A DNA stretch of 64,000 nt from Gordonia hankookensis. GTDB taxonomy: Bacteria; Actinomycetota; Actinomycetes; Mycobacteriales; Mycobacteriaceae. Position 1 is the stretch's first letter; the number at the start of each line of letters is the position of its first letter. The position numbers were made by a program, and so were the translations under genes. The stretch lies in NCBI RefSeq assembly GCF_014673215.1, contig NZ_JACWMS010000002.1, positions 620,001 through 684,000 of the forward strand, read 5' to 3'. The notes under the pieces are model-generated. The model was given only the letters and a program-made list of their open reading frames with translations, made no database searches and had not been told where the DNA came from. Below, one piece after another: positions 8,927-18,241 of the stretch.

Positions 8927-9706
8927 ATGCGCAACGATGGACCGGTGAGCGAGAGTCTCGATCAGTCACGTCGCTATCCGCGGGTCACCAGTTTCCGGTT
9001 CCGTCGCGGCTCTTTGACGTCGGGTCAGCAACGGAATTGGGAAACCCTCTGGCCCCGATTGGGCCGCGACCTGGACATCGGGGTCGACCGGGTTCCCGAG
9101 GACGCCGTCGACCTTCCCGACTTGTTCGGCCGCGACGCCCCTGCCGTCCTGGAGATCGGCAGCGGTACCGGTGTCTCGACCGCCGCGATGGCCGAGGCCG
9201 AACCCGACGTCGACGTGCTGGCGGTGGAGGTCTACAAACCCGGGCTCGCCCAGCTGCTCGGGCTCGTCGACCGTGGCGGACTGACCAACGTCCGGATGGT
9301 CCGTGGCGACGCCGTCGTGGTGCTCACCGAACTGTTGCGGCCGCAGAGTCTGACCGGGATCCGGGTGTTCTTCCCGGATCCGTGGCCGAAATCACGGCAC
9401 CACAAGCGCAGGCTGGTGCAGAGCGGCACCCTGGAACTGATGGCCGACCGCCTCAAGCCGGGCGGCATACTCCACATCGCCACCGACCACGCCGGCTACG
9501 CGGAGTGGATCGCCGAACATCTCGCCACTCAGCGCCCCGATCGGCCGCACGTGATCCAGCTGACCCGGGACGCCCCGATCCTGCTGGACCGGCCGACCAC
9601 GAAGTTCGAGGGCCGTGCCGAGCGCGAGGGACGCGGCGTCAACGAGTTCGTCTACGTCCGTCCGGATCTCCCCACCCCTCCAGCCACCGAAGGCGGCGAC
9701 GCATGA
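8927..9706 (+). CDS. trmB: tRNA (guanine-N7-)-methyltransferase
   Basis: Class I SAM-dependent enzyme that makes m7G46 in tRNA. The SAM motif is VLEIGSGTGVSTAAMA. The TrmB hallmark FFPDPWPKSRHHKRR is intact. The tail contains the TKFEGRAEREG motif that binds substrate in this family. Start choice: ATG 8927 follows a GGCGGG ribosome site, while GTG 8945 is also possible; both give a normal length (259 or 253 residues). The stop overlaps the next start in ATGA at 9703-9706, so the NYN gene is translationally coupled. This trmB-NYN-mmpL3 order is typical of mycolate-producing actinobacteria. Confidence 0.95.
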   Translation: MRNDGPVSESLDQSRRYPRVTSFRFRRGSLTSGQQRNWETLWPRLGRDLDIGVDRVPEDAVDLPDLFGRDAPAVLEIGSGTGVSTAAMAEAEPDVDVLAVEVYKPGLAQLLGLVDRGGLTNVRMVRGDAVVVLTELLRPQSLTGIRVFFPDPWPKSRHHKRRLVQSGTLELMADRLKPGGILHIATDHAGYAEWIAEHLATQRPDRPHVIQLTRDAPILLDRPTTKFEGRAEREGRGVNEFVYVRPDLPTPPATEGGDA

Positions 9707-10425
9707 GCGACGACTCCACGAAATCGGAGATCATCACTCCCCCACCGGTTCCGGCCACCGGAAAGGGATTCTCGGAGACCATCGCCGGCCAGAGTGCGGC
9801 GTCGCGGTTCCTCCTCGTCTGGGACGCCCCCAACATGGACATGGGGCTCGGGGCAATCCTCGGCGGACGCCCGACCGCGGCCCATCGTCCGCGCTTCGAC
9901 GCTCTCGGCCGTTGGCTGTTGCAACGAACCGCGGAGATCTCCGGACACACCGCCGACAGTGAAGCGCCTCGGCGGGTGGAGCCCGAGGCGACAGTGTTCA
10001 CGAACATCGTGCCGGGTAGCGCCGACGTGGTGCGGCCCTGGGTCGACGCGTTGCGCAATGTCGGATATGCGGTTTTCGCGAAGCCGAAGCTGTCCGATGA
10101 CAGCGATGTGGATGCCGACATGCTCGACCACATCGAACTTCGCAGGCACACTGTGGGACTAGCTGGCCTGATCGTCGCCTCGGCCGACGGACAAGCATTC
10201 CGGGAGCCCCTGCTCGACGTGGTGTCGGACGGCATACCGGTCACCGTGATCGGGTTCCGTGAACATGCCAGCTGGGCATTGACCACCGAAGAGTTGGAGT
10301 TCGTCGACCTCGAGGACATCCCGGCCGTGTTCCGTGAGCCCCTCCCGCGCATCGGGCTCGACTCGCTGCCCGACGACGGGGCGTGGCTCACACCGTTCCG
10401 ACCCCTGCAGGCACTCCTGCACTGA
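9703..10425 (+). CDS. NYN-domain (PIN-like) putative RNase, Rv0207c-like
   Basis: 240 residues. An Asp-rich PIN/NYN fold is suggested by LLVWDAPNMDMGLGAIL near residue 40, where the first Asp and the Asn-Met-Asp are the usual metal ligands. Further acidic residues lie in KLSDDSDVDADMLDHI near 130-145 and in VASADGQAF near 160. NYN proteins are ribonucleases or RNA-processing factors, but no activity is established for this branch. It is coupled to trmB by a 4-bp overlap and lies 162 bp ahead of mmpL3. Association with tRNA modification is only an inference from the overlap. Confidence 0.8.
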   Translation: MSDDSTKSEIITPPPVPATGKGFSETIAGQSAASRFLLVWDAPNMDMGLGAILGGRPTAAHRPRFDALGRWLLQRTAEISGHTADSEAPRRVEPEATVFTNIVPGSADVVRPWVDALRNVGYAVFAKPKLSDDSDVDADMLDHIELRRHTVGLAGLIVASADGQAFREPLLDVVSDGIPVTVIGFREHASWALTTEELEFVDLEDIPAVFREPLPRIGLDSLPDDGAWLTPFRPLQALLH

Positions 10426-10444
10426 CACCGAATGCACTGATCAC

Positions 10445-10459
10445 CGACACGACGTGTCG
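10445..10459. promoter_or_regulatory. 15-bp perfect palindrome upstream of mmpL3
   Basis: cgacacgacgtgtcg has 7-bp perfect arms around one base. It lies 20 bp after the NYN stop and about 130 bp before the mmpL3 start. No T-run follows, so an operator is more likely than a terminator. The regulator is unknown. Confidence 0.4.
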
Positions 10460-10587
10460 ACTCAGGGACAACTCAGGACGGCCTGACAGAATCAACGGTC
10501 ATCCGTCGATGCGACAACGATCGACGAACCCGTACCAACGACCCCGACCCGACGACCCAGATCCCGCGACGAGGAAGGAACCACGGC

Positions 10588-13500
10588 GTGTTCGGAGCCA
10601 TCGGCACTTTCGTCTATCGAATGCGCTTCGCCGTCATCGGCGTACTCATCGCCCTCATGGCGGGGCTCGGACTCTACGGCCTCGACCTGTCGAAGCATCT
10701 CAGCCAGAGCGGCTGGTTCGATCCGACTTCGGAGTCGTCGCAGGGTTCGGTCGTCGCCGACACCGCGCTCGGCCGAGATCACCGCTCGGACGTCATCCTG
10801 CTCATCACCCCGCCCGCGGGCACCAAGGTCGACGACCCGCAATTCGGCGCGAAGGTGGAGAACTTCGTCGACGACCTGATCTCCCAGCACGGCGACGTGG
10901 TCAATCGCGAGGATCCAGGCCTCATCGACCCGTTCTACCTGCGTGATCAGAGCGCGACGTCGAAGGCGGCCCAGGACACCATCCGGGCCAGGACATTCAG
11001 TCCGGACAAGACACATGCGTTCATCAGCATCGGCGTCAAGGGCGACGACGACACGACGGTCCTGCAGAACTACAAGACGATTCAGCCGTCCTTCGACAAC
11101 ATCCCGGAGAGATTCAACCTCGAGGGGACGAATTTCGAACTCGCGGGCCTGCAGCCGGTGGCAGGCAGTATGGCCGACGGCATGGACAAGGACATCCACC
11201 GAGCCGAGGTGATCGCGCTGCCCTTGGTGGCGATCATGCTCTTCTTCATCTTCGGCGGTGTGGTCGCTGCGTGTCTTCCGGTCCTCATCGGTGGTCTCAC
11301 CATCGCGGGCTCGCTGGGCATCATGAAGGTGCTCGCCCAGATCACCGAGCTCAACATCTTCGCCCAGTCGGTGGTCACCCTGATCGGGCTGGGCATCGCG
11401 ATCGACTACGGCCTGTTCATCGTGAGTCGCTTCCGGGAGGAACTCGCGGAGGGATATTCCACCAAGGCCGCGGTACGAAGAACCGTGATGACCGCGGGGC
11501 AGACCGTGGTGTTCTCGGCGACCATCATCGTCGCCGCCCTGGCGTGTCTGCTGATCATGCCGCAGGGCTTCCTGAAGTCGGTCGCCTACGGCGCGATCGC
11601 CTCGGTCTCGCTCGCCGCCATCCTGTCCCTCACCGTGTTGCCTGCGATCCTGAGCATCCTGGGCAAGCGGATCGACGCGCTGGGTCTGCCCTTCCTGCGC
11701 CGCACCAAGACCCGCCAGGAGGTCGAGGACGGCTTCTGGGGCCGCCTGTCCGGCTGGGTGATGCGCCACCCGATCGCCACCGCGGTACCGACGGTGCTGA
11801 TCCTGCTCGTGCTGACCATCCCGTTCGGCGGCATCAAGTTCGGCGGCATCAGCGAGGCCTACCTGCCGCCCGACAACCCGAACCGGGTCGCCCAGGAGAA
11901 CTTCGACAAGTACTTCCCGACCGAACGCACCGAAGAGATCAAGCTGGTCGTCGCGTATGACCCGAACGACAACGACAGCGGCGACAAGATCAACGACATC
12001 GCCAACGAGGCCAACAAGATCCCGGGCTTCACCAAACAGTTCAGTCCGTCCGCCGACAACGGCGCGCTGACCGGCCAGTACGGCGACAACGGGCCACCGG
12101 TCATCCAGATGTCGGCAGGTCTGGTGAACCGGGACACCGCCGCGGAGGCCATCAAGGAACTGCGCGGCATCGACACGCACGGCCTGAAGATGTGGGTGGC
12201 CGGTACCCCCGCGCTCACCCAGGACTCGATCGACGCGCTGATGTCGCGGCTGCCGCTGATGGCCGTGTTGTTGGTGCTGGTCACCGGATTCCTCATGTTC
12301 CTGGCATTCGGGTCGGTGGTGCTCCCGATCAAGGCGGCACTGATGTCCGCGCTCGGCCTCGGCGCCACGCTGGGCATCCTCACCTGGATCTTCGTCGACG
12401 GGCACGGTGCCGGCATCGCGAACTTCACGCCCGGCCCGCTGTTCGCCGCCGTCCTGGTGCTGATCATCGCGATCGTGTTCGGCCTGTCCACCGACTACGA
12501 GATATTCCTGTTGTCGCGAATGGTGGAGGCCAGACAGAAGGGCGCGTCCACCACTGAGGCGGTACGCGTCGGTACCGCACACACCGGCCGCATCATCACG
12601 GCCGCCGCAGCCATCCTCGTGGTGGTCACCGGGGCGTTCGGCCTCTCCGAGATCGTCATGATGAAGTACATCGCGTACGGCATGATCGCAGCGCTCATCC
12701 TCGACGCCACCATCATCCGTATGCTCCTGGTGCCGTCGGTGATGAAGCTCCTCGGCGACGACTGCTGGTGGGCGCCCCGCTGGATGCGTGTGCTCCAGCA
12801 GAAGATCGGCCTGGGCGAGACCGTTCTCGACGACGAGCCCGACGAACTCCGTGACGGTGCCGTGGCCGCCCGTTCGCGGTCGGTCGGCACGTTGGCGGCC
12901 GAGGCACCCACCTCGGCGATGTCGGCAGCACCCCGCGCCGTCGCGCGTCCGGAGACCGCCGCACGTGCGACGACGCGCCCAGAGGCGAACCGGACGGCGG
13001 CCCAGCCGGCCCGGACCGTCGCCCAGCCTGCTCAACCAGCCCAACCCGCTCAATCAGCTCAGGCGGCCCAATCAGCTCAGGCGGCTCAGGCGCGGTCGAA
13101 CCGTCGGGCACCGGACCGCGGGGCCCCCGCTCCCGGCCGACCGCCTGCACCCCGCCCCGACATGGCCGCCGGCCCTCAACCGGGCGCATCCGCGGCACCG
13201 GCGAGCGGAGCACGCGTCGGCCCGTCCGCCCCGCCCTCGGGCCCGCAGGGACGGCCCGCCACCGCACCCCCGGCCCCGGCAGCGCCACCTGCCCCGCGCC
13301 TCGGGCGGACCGCGCGCGATCGTTCGTCGGGACCGGACACCGGCAGCTGGCGTCTCGGCGCAGGCGGTATCCGTCTGGCCGCCGATGAACCGGCCCGCCC
13401 GTCGGCGTCGCAGCCGGCCACCGTGCGTCCGTCCGGACCGCCACCCAAGCCACCGCAGCAGCCGCGGACGCCACCCGGCGCACCGACGTCGCATCCCGGT

Positions 13501-13827
13501 CCCGGACCGGTACCGCCGCAGGCCAACCCGGGGCGCGACGATTCACCGCTCGGTCGACGTCCCGCGCTCGACACCACCGGCAAGCGTCCGCTGGCCGCGT
13601 CGTTGTCGCCCGAGGGGCACCGCTCCGCTTCGCCGTCGCCGCGCTCCGGCGGATCGCCGATGGACCGCGGCCTGAGCGACTCGCACCCGTCCGCCGACGG
13701 CGACGAACGTCCGTCCCAGGACGGCCGGCGCCGCGGATCGGACCGGCACGCCCGGTCGGAGGCCGACGGGGACGGTTCGCAGATCAGCGTGCAGGACCTG
13801 TTGCGGCGCAGTCGTTCGGACAGCTGA
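10588..13827 (+). CDS. mmpL3: Trehalose monomycolate flippase MmpL3
   Basis: RND-family inner-membrane transporter that flips trehalose monomycolate to the periplasm for mycomembrane assembly. 1079 residues with two 6-helix halves. The proton-relay pairs are visible as Asp273-Tyr274 (GLGIAIDYGLF) and Asp636-Tyr637 (GLSTDYEIF). The GTG start is preceded by GAGGAAGGAA at 10571-10580. From about residue 760 the protein turns into a 320-residue cytosolic tail rich in Pro, Ala, Gln, Arg and Ser. This tail contains a QPAQPAQPAQSAQAAQ stretch and ends with SVQDLLRRSRSDS. The tail is longer than in M. tuberculosis, and similar tails in relatives are disordered. Synteny with trmB and the NYN gene supports the MmpL3 assignment over other MmpL proteins. 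Confidence 0.93.
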   Translation: MFGAIGTFVYRMRFAVIGVLIALMAGLGLYGLDLSKHLSQSGWFDPTSESSQGSVVADTALGRDHRSDVILLITPPAGTKVDDPQFGAKVENFVDDLISQHGDVVNREDPGLIDPFYLRDQSATSKAAQDTIRARTFSPDKTHAFISIGVKGDDDTTVLQNYKTIQPSFDNIPERFNLEGTNFELAGLQPVAGSMADGMDKDIHRAEVIALPLVAIMLFFIFGGVVAACLPVLIGGLTIAGSLGIMKVLAQITELNIFAQSVVTLIGLGIAIDYGLFIVSRFREELAEGYSTKAAVRRTVMTAGQTVVFSATIIVAALACLLIMPQGFLKSVAYGAIASVSLAAILSLTVLPAILSILGKRIDALGLPFLRRTKTRQEVEDGFWGRLSGWVMRHPIATAVPTVLILLVLTIPFGGIKFGGISEAYLPPDNPNRVAQENFDKYFPTERTEEIKLVVAYDPNDNDSGDKINDIANEANKIPGFTKQFSPSADNGALTGQYGDNGPPVIQMSAGLVNRDTAAEAIKELRGIDTHGLKMWVAGTPALTQDSIDALMSRLPLMAVLLVLVTGFLMFLAFGSVVLPIKAALMSALGLGATLGILTWIFVDGHGAGIANFTPGPLFAAVLVLIIAIVFGLSTDYEIFLLSRMVEARQKGASTTEAVRVGTAHTGRIITAAAAILVVVTGAFGLSEIVMMKYIAYGMIAALILDATIIRMLLVPSVMKLLGDDCWWAPRWMRVLQQKIGLGETVLDDEPDELRDGAVAARSRSVGTLAAEAPTSAMSAAPRAVARPETAARATTRPEANRTAAQPARTVAQPAQPAQPAQSAQAAQSAQAAQARSNRRAPDRGAPAPGRPPAPRPDMAAGPQPGASAAPASGARVGPSAPPSGPQGRPATAPPAPAAPPAPRLGRTARDRSSGPDTGSWRLGAGGIRLAADEPARPSASQPATVRPSGPPPKPPQQPRTPPGAPTSHPGPGPVPPQANPGRDDSPLGRRPALDTTGKRPLAASLSPEGHRSASPSPRSGGSPMDRGLSDSHPSADGDERPSQDGRRRGSDRHARSEADGDGSQISVQDLLRRSRSDS

Positions 13828-14021
13828 GCTCCCCGGAGCCGCCAATGCTCGCCGGAGTCGTCAATCCCGCGCGGTGCGAGAGCCGATCGGGTTACGTTTG
13901 GCCCGAGGGGTCGTACACCGGTTGGGTCGCGGCCCCGGCACGAATCGCATGACCGTCGTCGCACGTTGACGACGGAGCGGGGGGACCACACGGCCCGACC
14001 TGCACGCGAGGAGGCACTCAC

Positions 14022-14900
14022 ATGTCCGCGTTGGATGTACCGATCGTCGCAGCGGTGGACGGTTCGGAGACATCACTCGGAGCGCTGCGCTGGGCGGCCG
14101 CGGCAGCCGATCGGGAGAAGCGGCCGCTGACAATCGTGCAGGCACTCGAGAAACCCACCGCCGAGATCGCACGCGGCGTGGTGTTCAAACAGGGTGTCGT
14201 CGACGCTCTGCGCGTCGACGCGGAGAAGGTCGTCCAGGACGCCACCACACTCGCCGAGGAGCTGGCGCCGGGCGTCACCACCACGGGCCGCGTGGTCGAC
14301 GGCAAACCCGCGCTCGTGCTGCGGGAGGTCTCGGGCCACGCACACCTTCTCGCGATGGGCAGCCGCGGCCTCGGTGGGGTGCGGGGCCTGCTGCTCGGCT
14401 CGGTCAGCACCAACGTGACCGCCCATGCCGACTGCCCGGTCGTGGTGATCAGCGGAGATTCGCCTGCGACCGGACCGGTGGTGGTCGGCGTCGACGGTTC
14501 GCCGGTGTCGAAGGCAGCGATCGGGCACGCGCTCGAGCAGGCGTCGTTGTTGAACACCTCCGTCGTCGCCGTACACGGCTACCCCGGGTTCACCAGCCAG
14601 ATGTTCTACGGCCAGGCCGAACAGCTGTTGCGGCAGCTGCACGAGGAAGCCATCGAGTTGGTGGGCGAACAAGTGGCCGGGCATCGCGAAGACCACCCCG
14701 ACGTCGAGGTCGAAACCGTCGTCGCCGCCGAGCCGGCCGCACAGCGCATCCTGGAGGCCGCTGAGGGCGCACAACTCGTGGTACTCGGCAGCCGTGGCCG
14801 TGGCGGGTTCCGCGGGTTGCTGCTGGGCTCCACCAGCCGAGCCGTTCTACACGTCGCGCCCTGCCCGGTGATGATCGTCCGGAGTCACCCGGAGACCTGA
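14022..14900 (+). CDS. Universal stress protein with two Usp domains
   Basis: 292 residues made of two tandem UspA folds (about 8-143 and 153-288). Each has the ATP-binding signature: GSRGLGGVRGLLLGSVS near residue 110 and GSRGRGGFRGLLLGSTS near 255. Each begins with a VAVDGS/VGVDGS strand. The paired ATP sites are complete, so ATP binding is expected. The architecture matches the mycobacterial two-domain Usp proteins, some of which belong to the dormancy regulon; no DosR box was recognised in the 194 bp upstream. The ribosome site GAGGAGG lies just before the ATG at 14022. It converges on the response regulator with 19 bp between. Confidence 0.95.
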   Translation: MSALDVPIVAAVDGSETSLGALRWAAAAADREKRPLTIVQALEKPTAEIARGVVFKQGVVDALRVDAEKVVQDATTLAEELAPGVTTTGRVVDGKPALVLREVSGHAHLLAMGSRGLGGVRGLLLGSVSTNVTAHADCPVVVISGDSPATGPVVVGVDGSPVSKAAIGHALEQASLLNTSVVAVHGYPGFTSQMFYGQAEQLLRQLHEEAIELVGEQVAGHREDHPDVEVETVVAAEPAAQRILEAAEGAQLVVLGSRGRGGFRGLLLGSTSRAVLHVAPCPVMIVRSHPET

Positions 14901-14919
14901 CCGCCGGGCATCCGACCCC

Positions 14920-15627
14920 TCACTCGTCCAACCCGTGCTCGATCGCGTACCTCGTGAGCTCCACCCGGTTGCCCAGTTGCAGCTTGCGCAGGGTGGCCTG
15001 CACATGGTTCTCGACGGTGCGGTGACTCAGTGACAGTCTCGTGGCGATCTGCTTGGCGCTCAACCCCTTTGCGACATGACGCAGCACCTCGGTCTCGCGA
15101 TCGGTGAGTGAGGGCCGGAGGTGGCCGGGATCGGGTTCGGCCGACATCCTCCGGTACTCACCCAGGACCAGGCCCGCGAGTCCCGGCGTGAACACCGCCT
15201 GACCGTCGGCGATCGCACGCACTGCGGCCACCAGCTCCGCCTTCGACGACGACTTCACGAGATATCCACTCGCCCCGGCCTTGACGGCCTCGAGGACGTC
15301 GTCGCGCTCATCGGAGGCCGACAGCACCAGCACCCGTGACGACGGCGACACCTCGAGCACCGCCGCCGTCGCATCCGCCCCGGTCCCGTCCGGCAGCTGC
15401 ATGTCCATCAGTACGACATCGGGTGTCACCGCGGCGGCCCGACGCCGGGCACTACCCACCCCGTCGGCGGTCGCGACCACCTCGAAGCCCTCGTCGTCGA
15501 GGTCCCGGGCCACGCCGTCGCGCCAGATCGGGTGGTCATCGACCACCATCACCCGTACCGCGCGGGCCGACCCTGCGTCCGGCGCACCGGTCCGTGCGTC
15601 GTCGGCTGTACTGTCCGTGGTCGCCAT
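14920..15627 (-). CDS. LuxR-type response regulator (MacR-like)
   Basis: DNA-binding response regulator of the NarL/FixJ class, 235 residues from the ATG at 15627. This start overlaps the kinase stop by one base (TGATG); a longer frame to 15663 would run into the kinase gene. The receiver domain has the acidic pair D30-D31, phospho-acceptor Asp75 (VVLMDMQLPDG), Ser103 and Lys125. The C-terminal helix-turn-helix reads LTDRETEVLRHVAKGLSAKQ onward to SHRTVENHV. It is the partner of the upstream kinase. Confidence 0.95.
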   Translation of the reverse strand: MATTDSTADDARTGAPDAGSARAVRVMVVDDHPIWRDGVARDLDDEGFEVVATADGVGSARRRAAAVTPDVVLMDMQLPDGTGADATAAVLEVSPSSRVLVLSASDERDDVLEAVKAGASGYLVKSSSKAELVAAVRAIADGQAVFTPGLAGLVLGEYRRMSAEPDPGHLRPSLTDRETEVLRHVAKGLSAKQIATRLSLSHRTVENHVQATLRKLQLGNRVELTRYAIEHGLDE

Positions 15628-16844
15628 CAGGCCTCCCGCTCGACCGGAATCGTCAGTTCCCATTCGGTGCCGGCGCCGGGTCCGGAATCGAGTATCGCCG
15701 TCCCACCGAGCGCCTCCACGCGGCCGACAATCGACGTCGAGATCCCCATGCGCCCCTGGCGTCTGGCCTCCTCGACCCGGCCGGCCGGGATCCCGACCCC
15801 GTCGTCGCGCACACTCACCACCACGCGATCACCGAGATCCTCGAGCAGCACGAAGGCCTGTGCGGACGCACCCGCATGATGGATGACATTGTCGAGCACG
15901 TTCCGTACCGCCGCGCGGATCTCCTCGGCGACAACGACATCGACGACCACAGGCGTCGCGGGTGCGCTGACCGACACCCGCTCGGTGGCCGACCTCCGCA
16001 GGATCGCACCGAGGTCGGCCGTCCGCTCGGTGCCGGTGCGGGAGATGCCGGTGCGTGAGATGCCGATCCGGTCTGCGTCGGAGACGAGTTTGCGCAACGC
16101 CCGCTCCTGCTCACCCGCCAGCTCGGCGAGTTCGGTGGTGGGACCGCCGATCTCCCGGCCGCGTCTGGCGATCAGCGCGAGTACCTGCAGCACCCCGTCG
16201 TGCACTTCGCGCGACAGCCGCTCGCGCTCTTCGGTGGCCGCGGCGATGCCTGCCGCCCGGACCAGGACGGCGTGGGCACGCCGCGCGATCACCGCCGCGA
16301 GCCCGACCGCCATGCCGGTCGCCACGATGATGATGATCGTCGCGTTGCGACCGAGGTTCAGGTCGAATGCGCCCTTCACGAATGCACTGGTGCCGCCGAC
16401 CAGCAGACCCGACCCCATGCCCCAGATCGGTCCGGCGAGCAGCGCAACCGAGATGACCGCGTTGACCGCCCACAGCGTGGTCGGCCACGTCTGATTGTTC
16501 AACGCCCAAGCCGTGTCGGCCACATACGACGTGGTGAGCATCAGGCCACAGGCGACCGCGACATCGGCCCCCACCCAGTACCGATTACGGCCGAAGCCCG
16601 CGTAGTAGGCGATGCCGCTGACGAGCGACCAGGCCGAGAGCACACCGAACAGCGCCCATGCCACATCGTCGTGGCGGAGGTCATCGTTGACGGCGATCTG
16701 GAAGCCGAGGGCATAGAGGTACGAGAGAAACCGGAACAGCTGCGCGGCGCGCCACAACGGGCCGACCGGGTCGGTGTCGGTCTCCGTGGCGAGCAGGCGC
16801 GCCCGGCCGGGATCACGCGGTTCGGACACTCGACGGGAGATCAC
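15627..16844 (-). CDS. Membrane sensor histidine kinase (MacS-like)
   Basis: 405 residues from a GTG at 16844. About five to six hydrophobic segments fill residues 30-190, with only short external loops, so it probably senses something within or near the membrane. The HisKA_3 dimerisation helix carries phospho-acceptor His215 in REVHDGVLQ. The ATPase domain has the N box VRNVLDNVIHHAG and the G box DDGVGIP. A short internal repeat GISRTGISRTG lies in the linker (15-bp DNA repeat near 16030-16070). The DUF5931-type N-terminus fits the MacS family described from actinobacteria. Operon with the response regulator, and 7 bp after the AI-2E permease stop. Confidence 0.9.
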   Translation of the reverse strand: MISRRVSEPRDPGRARLLATETDTDPVGPLWRAAQLFRFLSYLYALGFQIAVNDDLRHDDVAWALFGVLSAWSLVSGIAYYAGFGRNRYWVGADVAVACGLMLTTSYVADTAWALNNQTWPTTLWAVNAVISVALLAGPIWGMGSGLLVGGTSAFVKGAFDLNLGRNATIIIIVATGMAVGLAAVIARRAHAVLVRAAGIAAATEERERLSREVHDGVLQVLALIARRGREIGGPTTELAELAGEQERALRKLVSDADRIGISRTGISRTGTERTADLGAILRRSATERVSVSAPATPVVVDVVVAEEIRAAVRNVLDNVIHHAGASAQAFVLLEDLGDRVVVSVRDDGVGIPAGRVEEARRQGRMGISTSIVGRVEALGGTAILDSGPGAGTEWELTIPVEREA

Positions 16845-16851
16845 CTGCGTC

Positions 16852-18207
16852 TCACCCGTCGTCGCGGGGCGTCTGCTCCGTGGATGTCACGTCGTCGCCC
16901 GTGTCCGACCGCCCTGATTGGTCCGGCCGGTCATCCTCACCCGACTCCGCCTCGTCGACGGCGGCCCGACGATCCCACTTCGGCTCGTCGGGCTCGGCGG
17001 TGTAGAGCGGGCCGGTGGCGCCATCGATTCGCTCGCGTGCCCGTACCGAGCTGCCGGCCAGATGCCGAACCGCGGTGTTGCCGAAAGCGATCAGCGGCAC
17101 CGCGAGCAGACCTCCCACGATGCCGGCGGAAACGATCCCGGCCGCGATCGCGAGCACCACGGCGACCGGATGCAGTCGTACCGACCGGCCGAGCAGGAAC
17201 GGTTGCAGCACATGGCTCTCCACCTGCATCACCCCGACCACGATGGCCAGGGAGATGACCGCCGCGATCCAGCCCTGGGTGACCAGGGCGACCACCACGG
17301 CCAGAGTGCCCGTCACCAGGGCGCCGACGATCGGGATGAAGGCCCCGAGGAACACCAGTGACGCCAGCGGAAGTGCCAGCGGGACACCGAGGATCGCCAG
17401 GCCGACGCCGATGCCCAGGGCATCGACGAACGCCACTGCCACGGTCGCGCGCACATAGCCGACGAGTGTGCCGAACCCGGCGGTGCCCGCGGCCCGCACC
17501 CGACCACGCGTCTCGTGCGGCACGAGCTTGGTGACGAACGTCCAGATCTGTCCGCCGCCGTAGAGGAAGAAGATCAGCAGGAAGACCGTGAGCAACGCGC
17601 CGGTGACGATCTCGGTTGCCGTGGTGGCGGTCGCCAGGGCACCGCTGGTGACCTTGTCCTGGTTGTGCTGGAGGAAGTCGGTGATGTCGTTGCCGATGTT
17701 GCTGACCTGGTCGTCGTCGACCTTCAGCGGGCCGTCGACCAGCCAGTCGCGCGAGCGATCGATGGTGACGGTGATCTGCTTGGTCAGTTCGGGAAAGCCG
17801 CGGATGAACTCCTGCACCACGAATGTCATCACCAGGCTGAGCAGACCCAGCGCCACGACGATCGTGATCAGCACCGCGAGCGACCGGGGCACGCGGTGAC
17901 GATCCAGCCAGTCCACCACCGGCACCAGCATCGCCGCGCCGAGAATCGCCAGGGCCACCGGCACCAGCACTTCCTCGAACTCCTGGAAGGCCATCAGCAG
18001 CACGTAGACGACTGCCGCGATGACCAGCAGTCGCCAGCCCCATTCCGCACCGGCCCGAACCAGCGGATGGACCTTCTCGCGATCGACGACGGCCACGTTC
18101 AGCGGGCTTCCGATGCGGCCTCCACGACCATCGTCGGCACGGACCTGGGCGCCTCGGTCGCGGGCATCATCGTCCCGCGCGCGGCCGGCGGTGTCGGCAT
18201 CGCTCAC
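16852..18207 (-). CDS. AI-2E family transporter (Rv0205-like)
   Basis: 451 residues from the GTG at 18207 (VSDADTAGRARDDDARD). The open frame extends to 18861, but that part is antisense to the divergent membrane-protein gene and has no membrane-protein character. Eight or so hydrophobic segments, the long cytosolic insertion after helix 3, and the family-typical LGAFIPIVGALVTG and VMQVESHVLQPFLLGRSV are all present. The family includes the AI-2 exporter TqsA and Na+/H+ exchangers, so substrate is open. The C-terminus has an acidic tail of about 60 residues. It shares the strand with the MacRS-like pair 7 bp downstream, suggesting one transcript. Confidence 0.9.
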   Translation of the reverse strand: MSDADTAGRARDDDARDRGAQVRADDGRGGRIGSPLNVAVVDREKVHPLVRAGAEWGWRLLVIAAVVYVLLMAFQEFEEVLVPVALAILGAAMLVPVVDWLDRHRVPRSLAVLITIVVALGLLSLVMTFVVQEFIRGFPELTKQITVTIDRSRDWLVDGPLKVDDDQVSNIGNDITDFLQHNQDKVTSGALATATTATEIVTGALLTVFLLIFFLYGGGQIWTFVTKLVPHETRGRVRAAGTAGFGTLVGYVRATVAVAFVDALGIGVGLAILGVPLALPLASLVFLGAFIPIVGALVTGTLAVVVALVTQGWIAAVISLAIVVGVMQVESHVLQPFLLGRSVRLHPVAVVLAIAAGIVSAGIVGGLLAVPLIAFGNTAVRHLAGSSVRARERIDGATGPLYTAEPDEPKWDRRAAVDEAESGEDDRPDQSGRSDTGDDVTSTEQTPRDDG

Positions 18208-18241
18208 AGGTGCCAGCCTAGCTGTGGATATGGTGTGGGCT

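Noticed and set aside
8845-8934. N-terminal extension of the Rv0209-like protein to 8934
   Set aside because: It adds 30 Arg-rich residues overlapping the trmB start region, and the ATG at 8844 gives a sensible protein.
10492-13053. 853-codon open frame on the minus strand
   Set aside because: Antisense to mmpL3. High GC leaves the opposite frame open, and the translation is charged low-complexity sequence with no family match.
17515-18241. Plus-strand frame ahead of the UPF0104-type gene and minus-strand frame 18208-18861 ahead of the AI-2E gene
   Set aside because: Each lies antisense to the other real gene; trimmed to ATG 18242 and GTG 18207.
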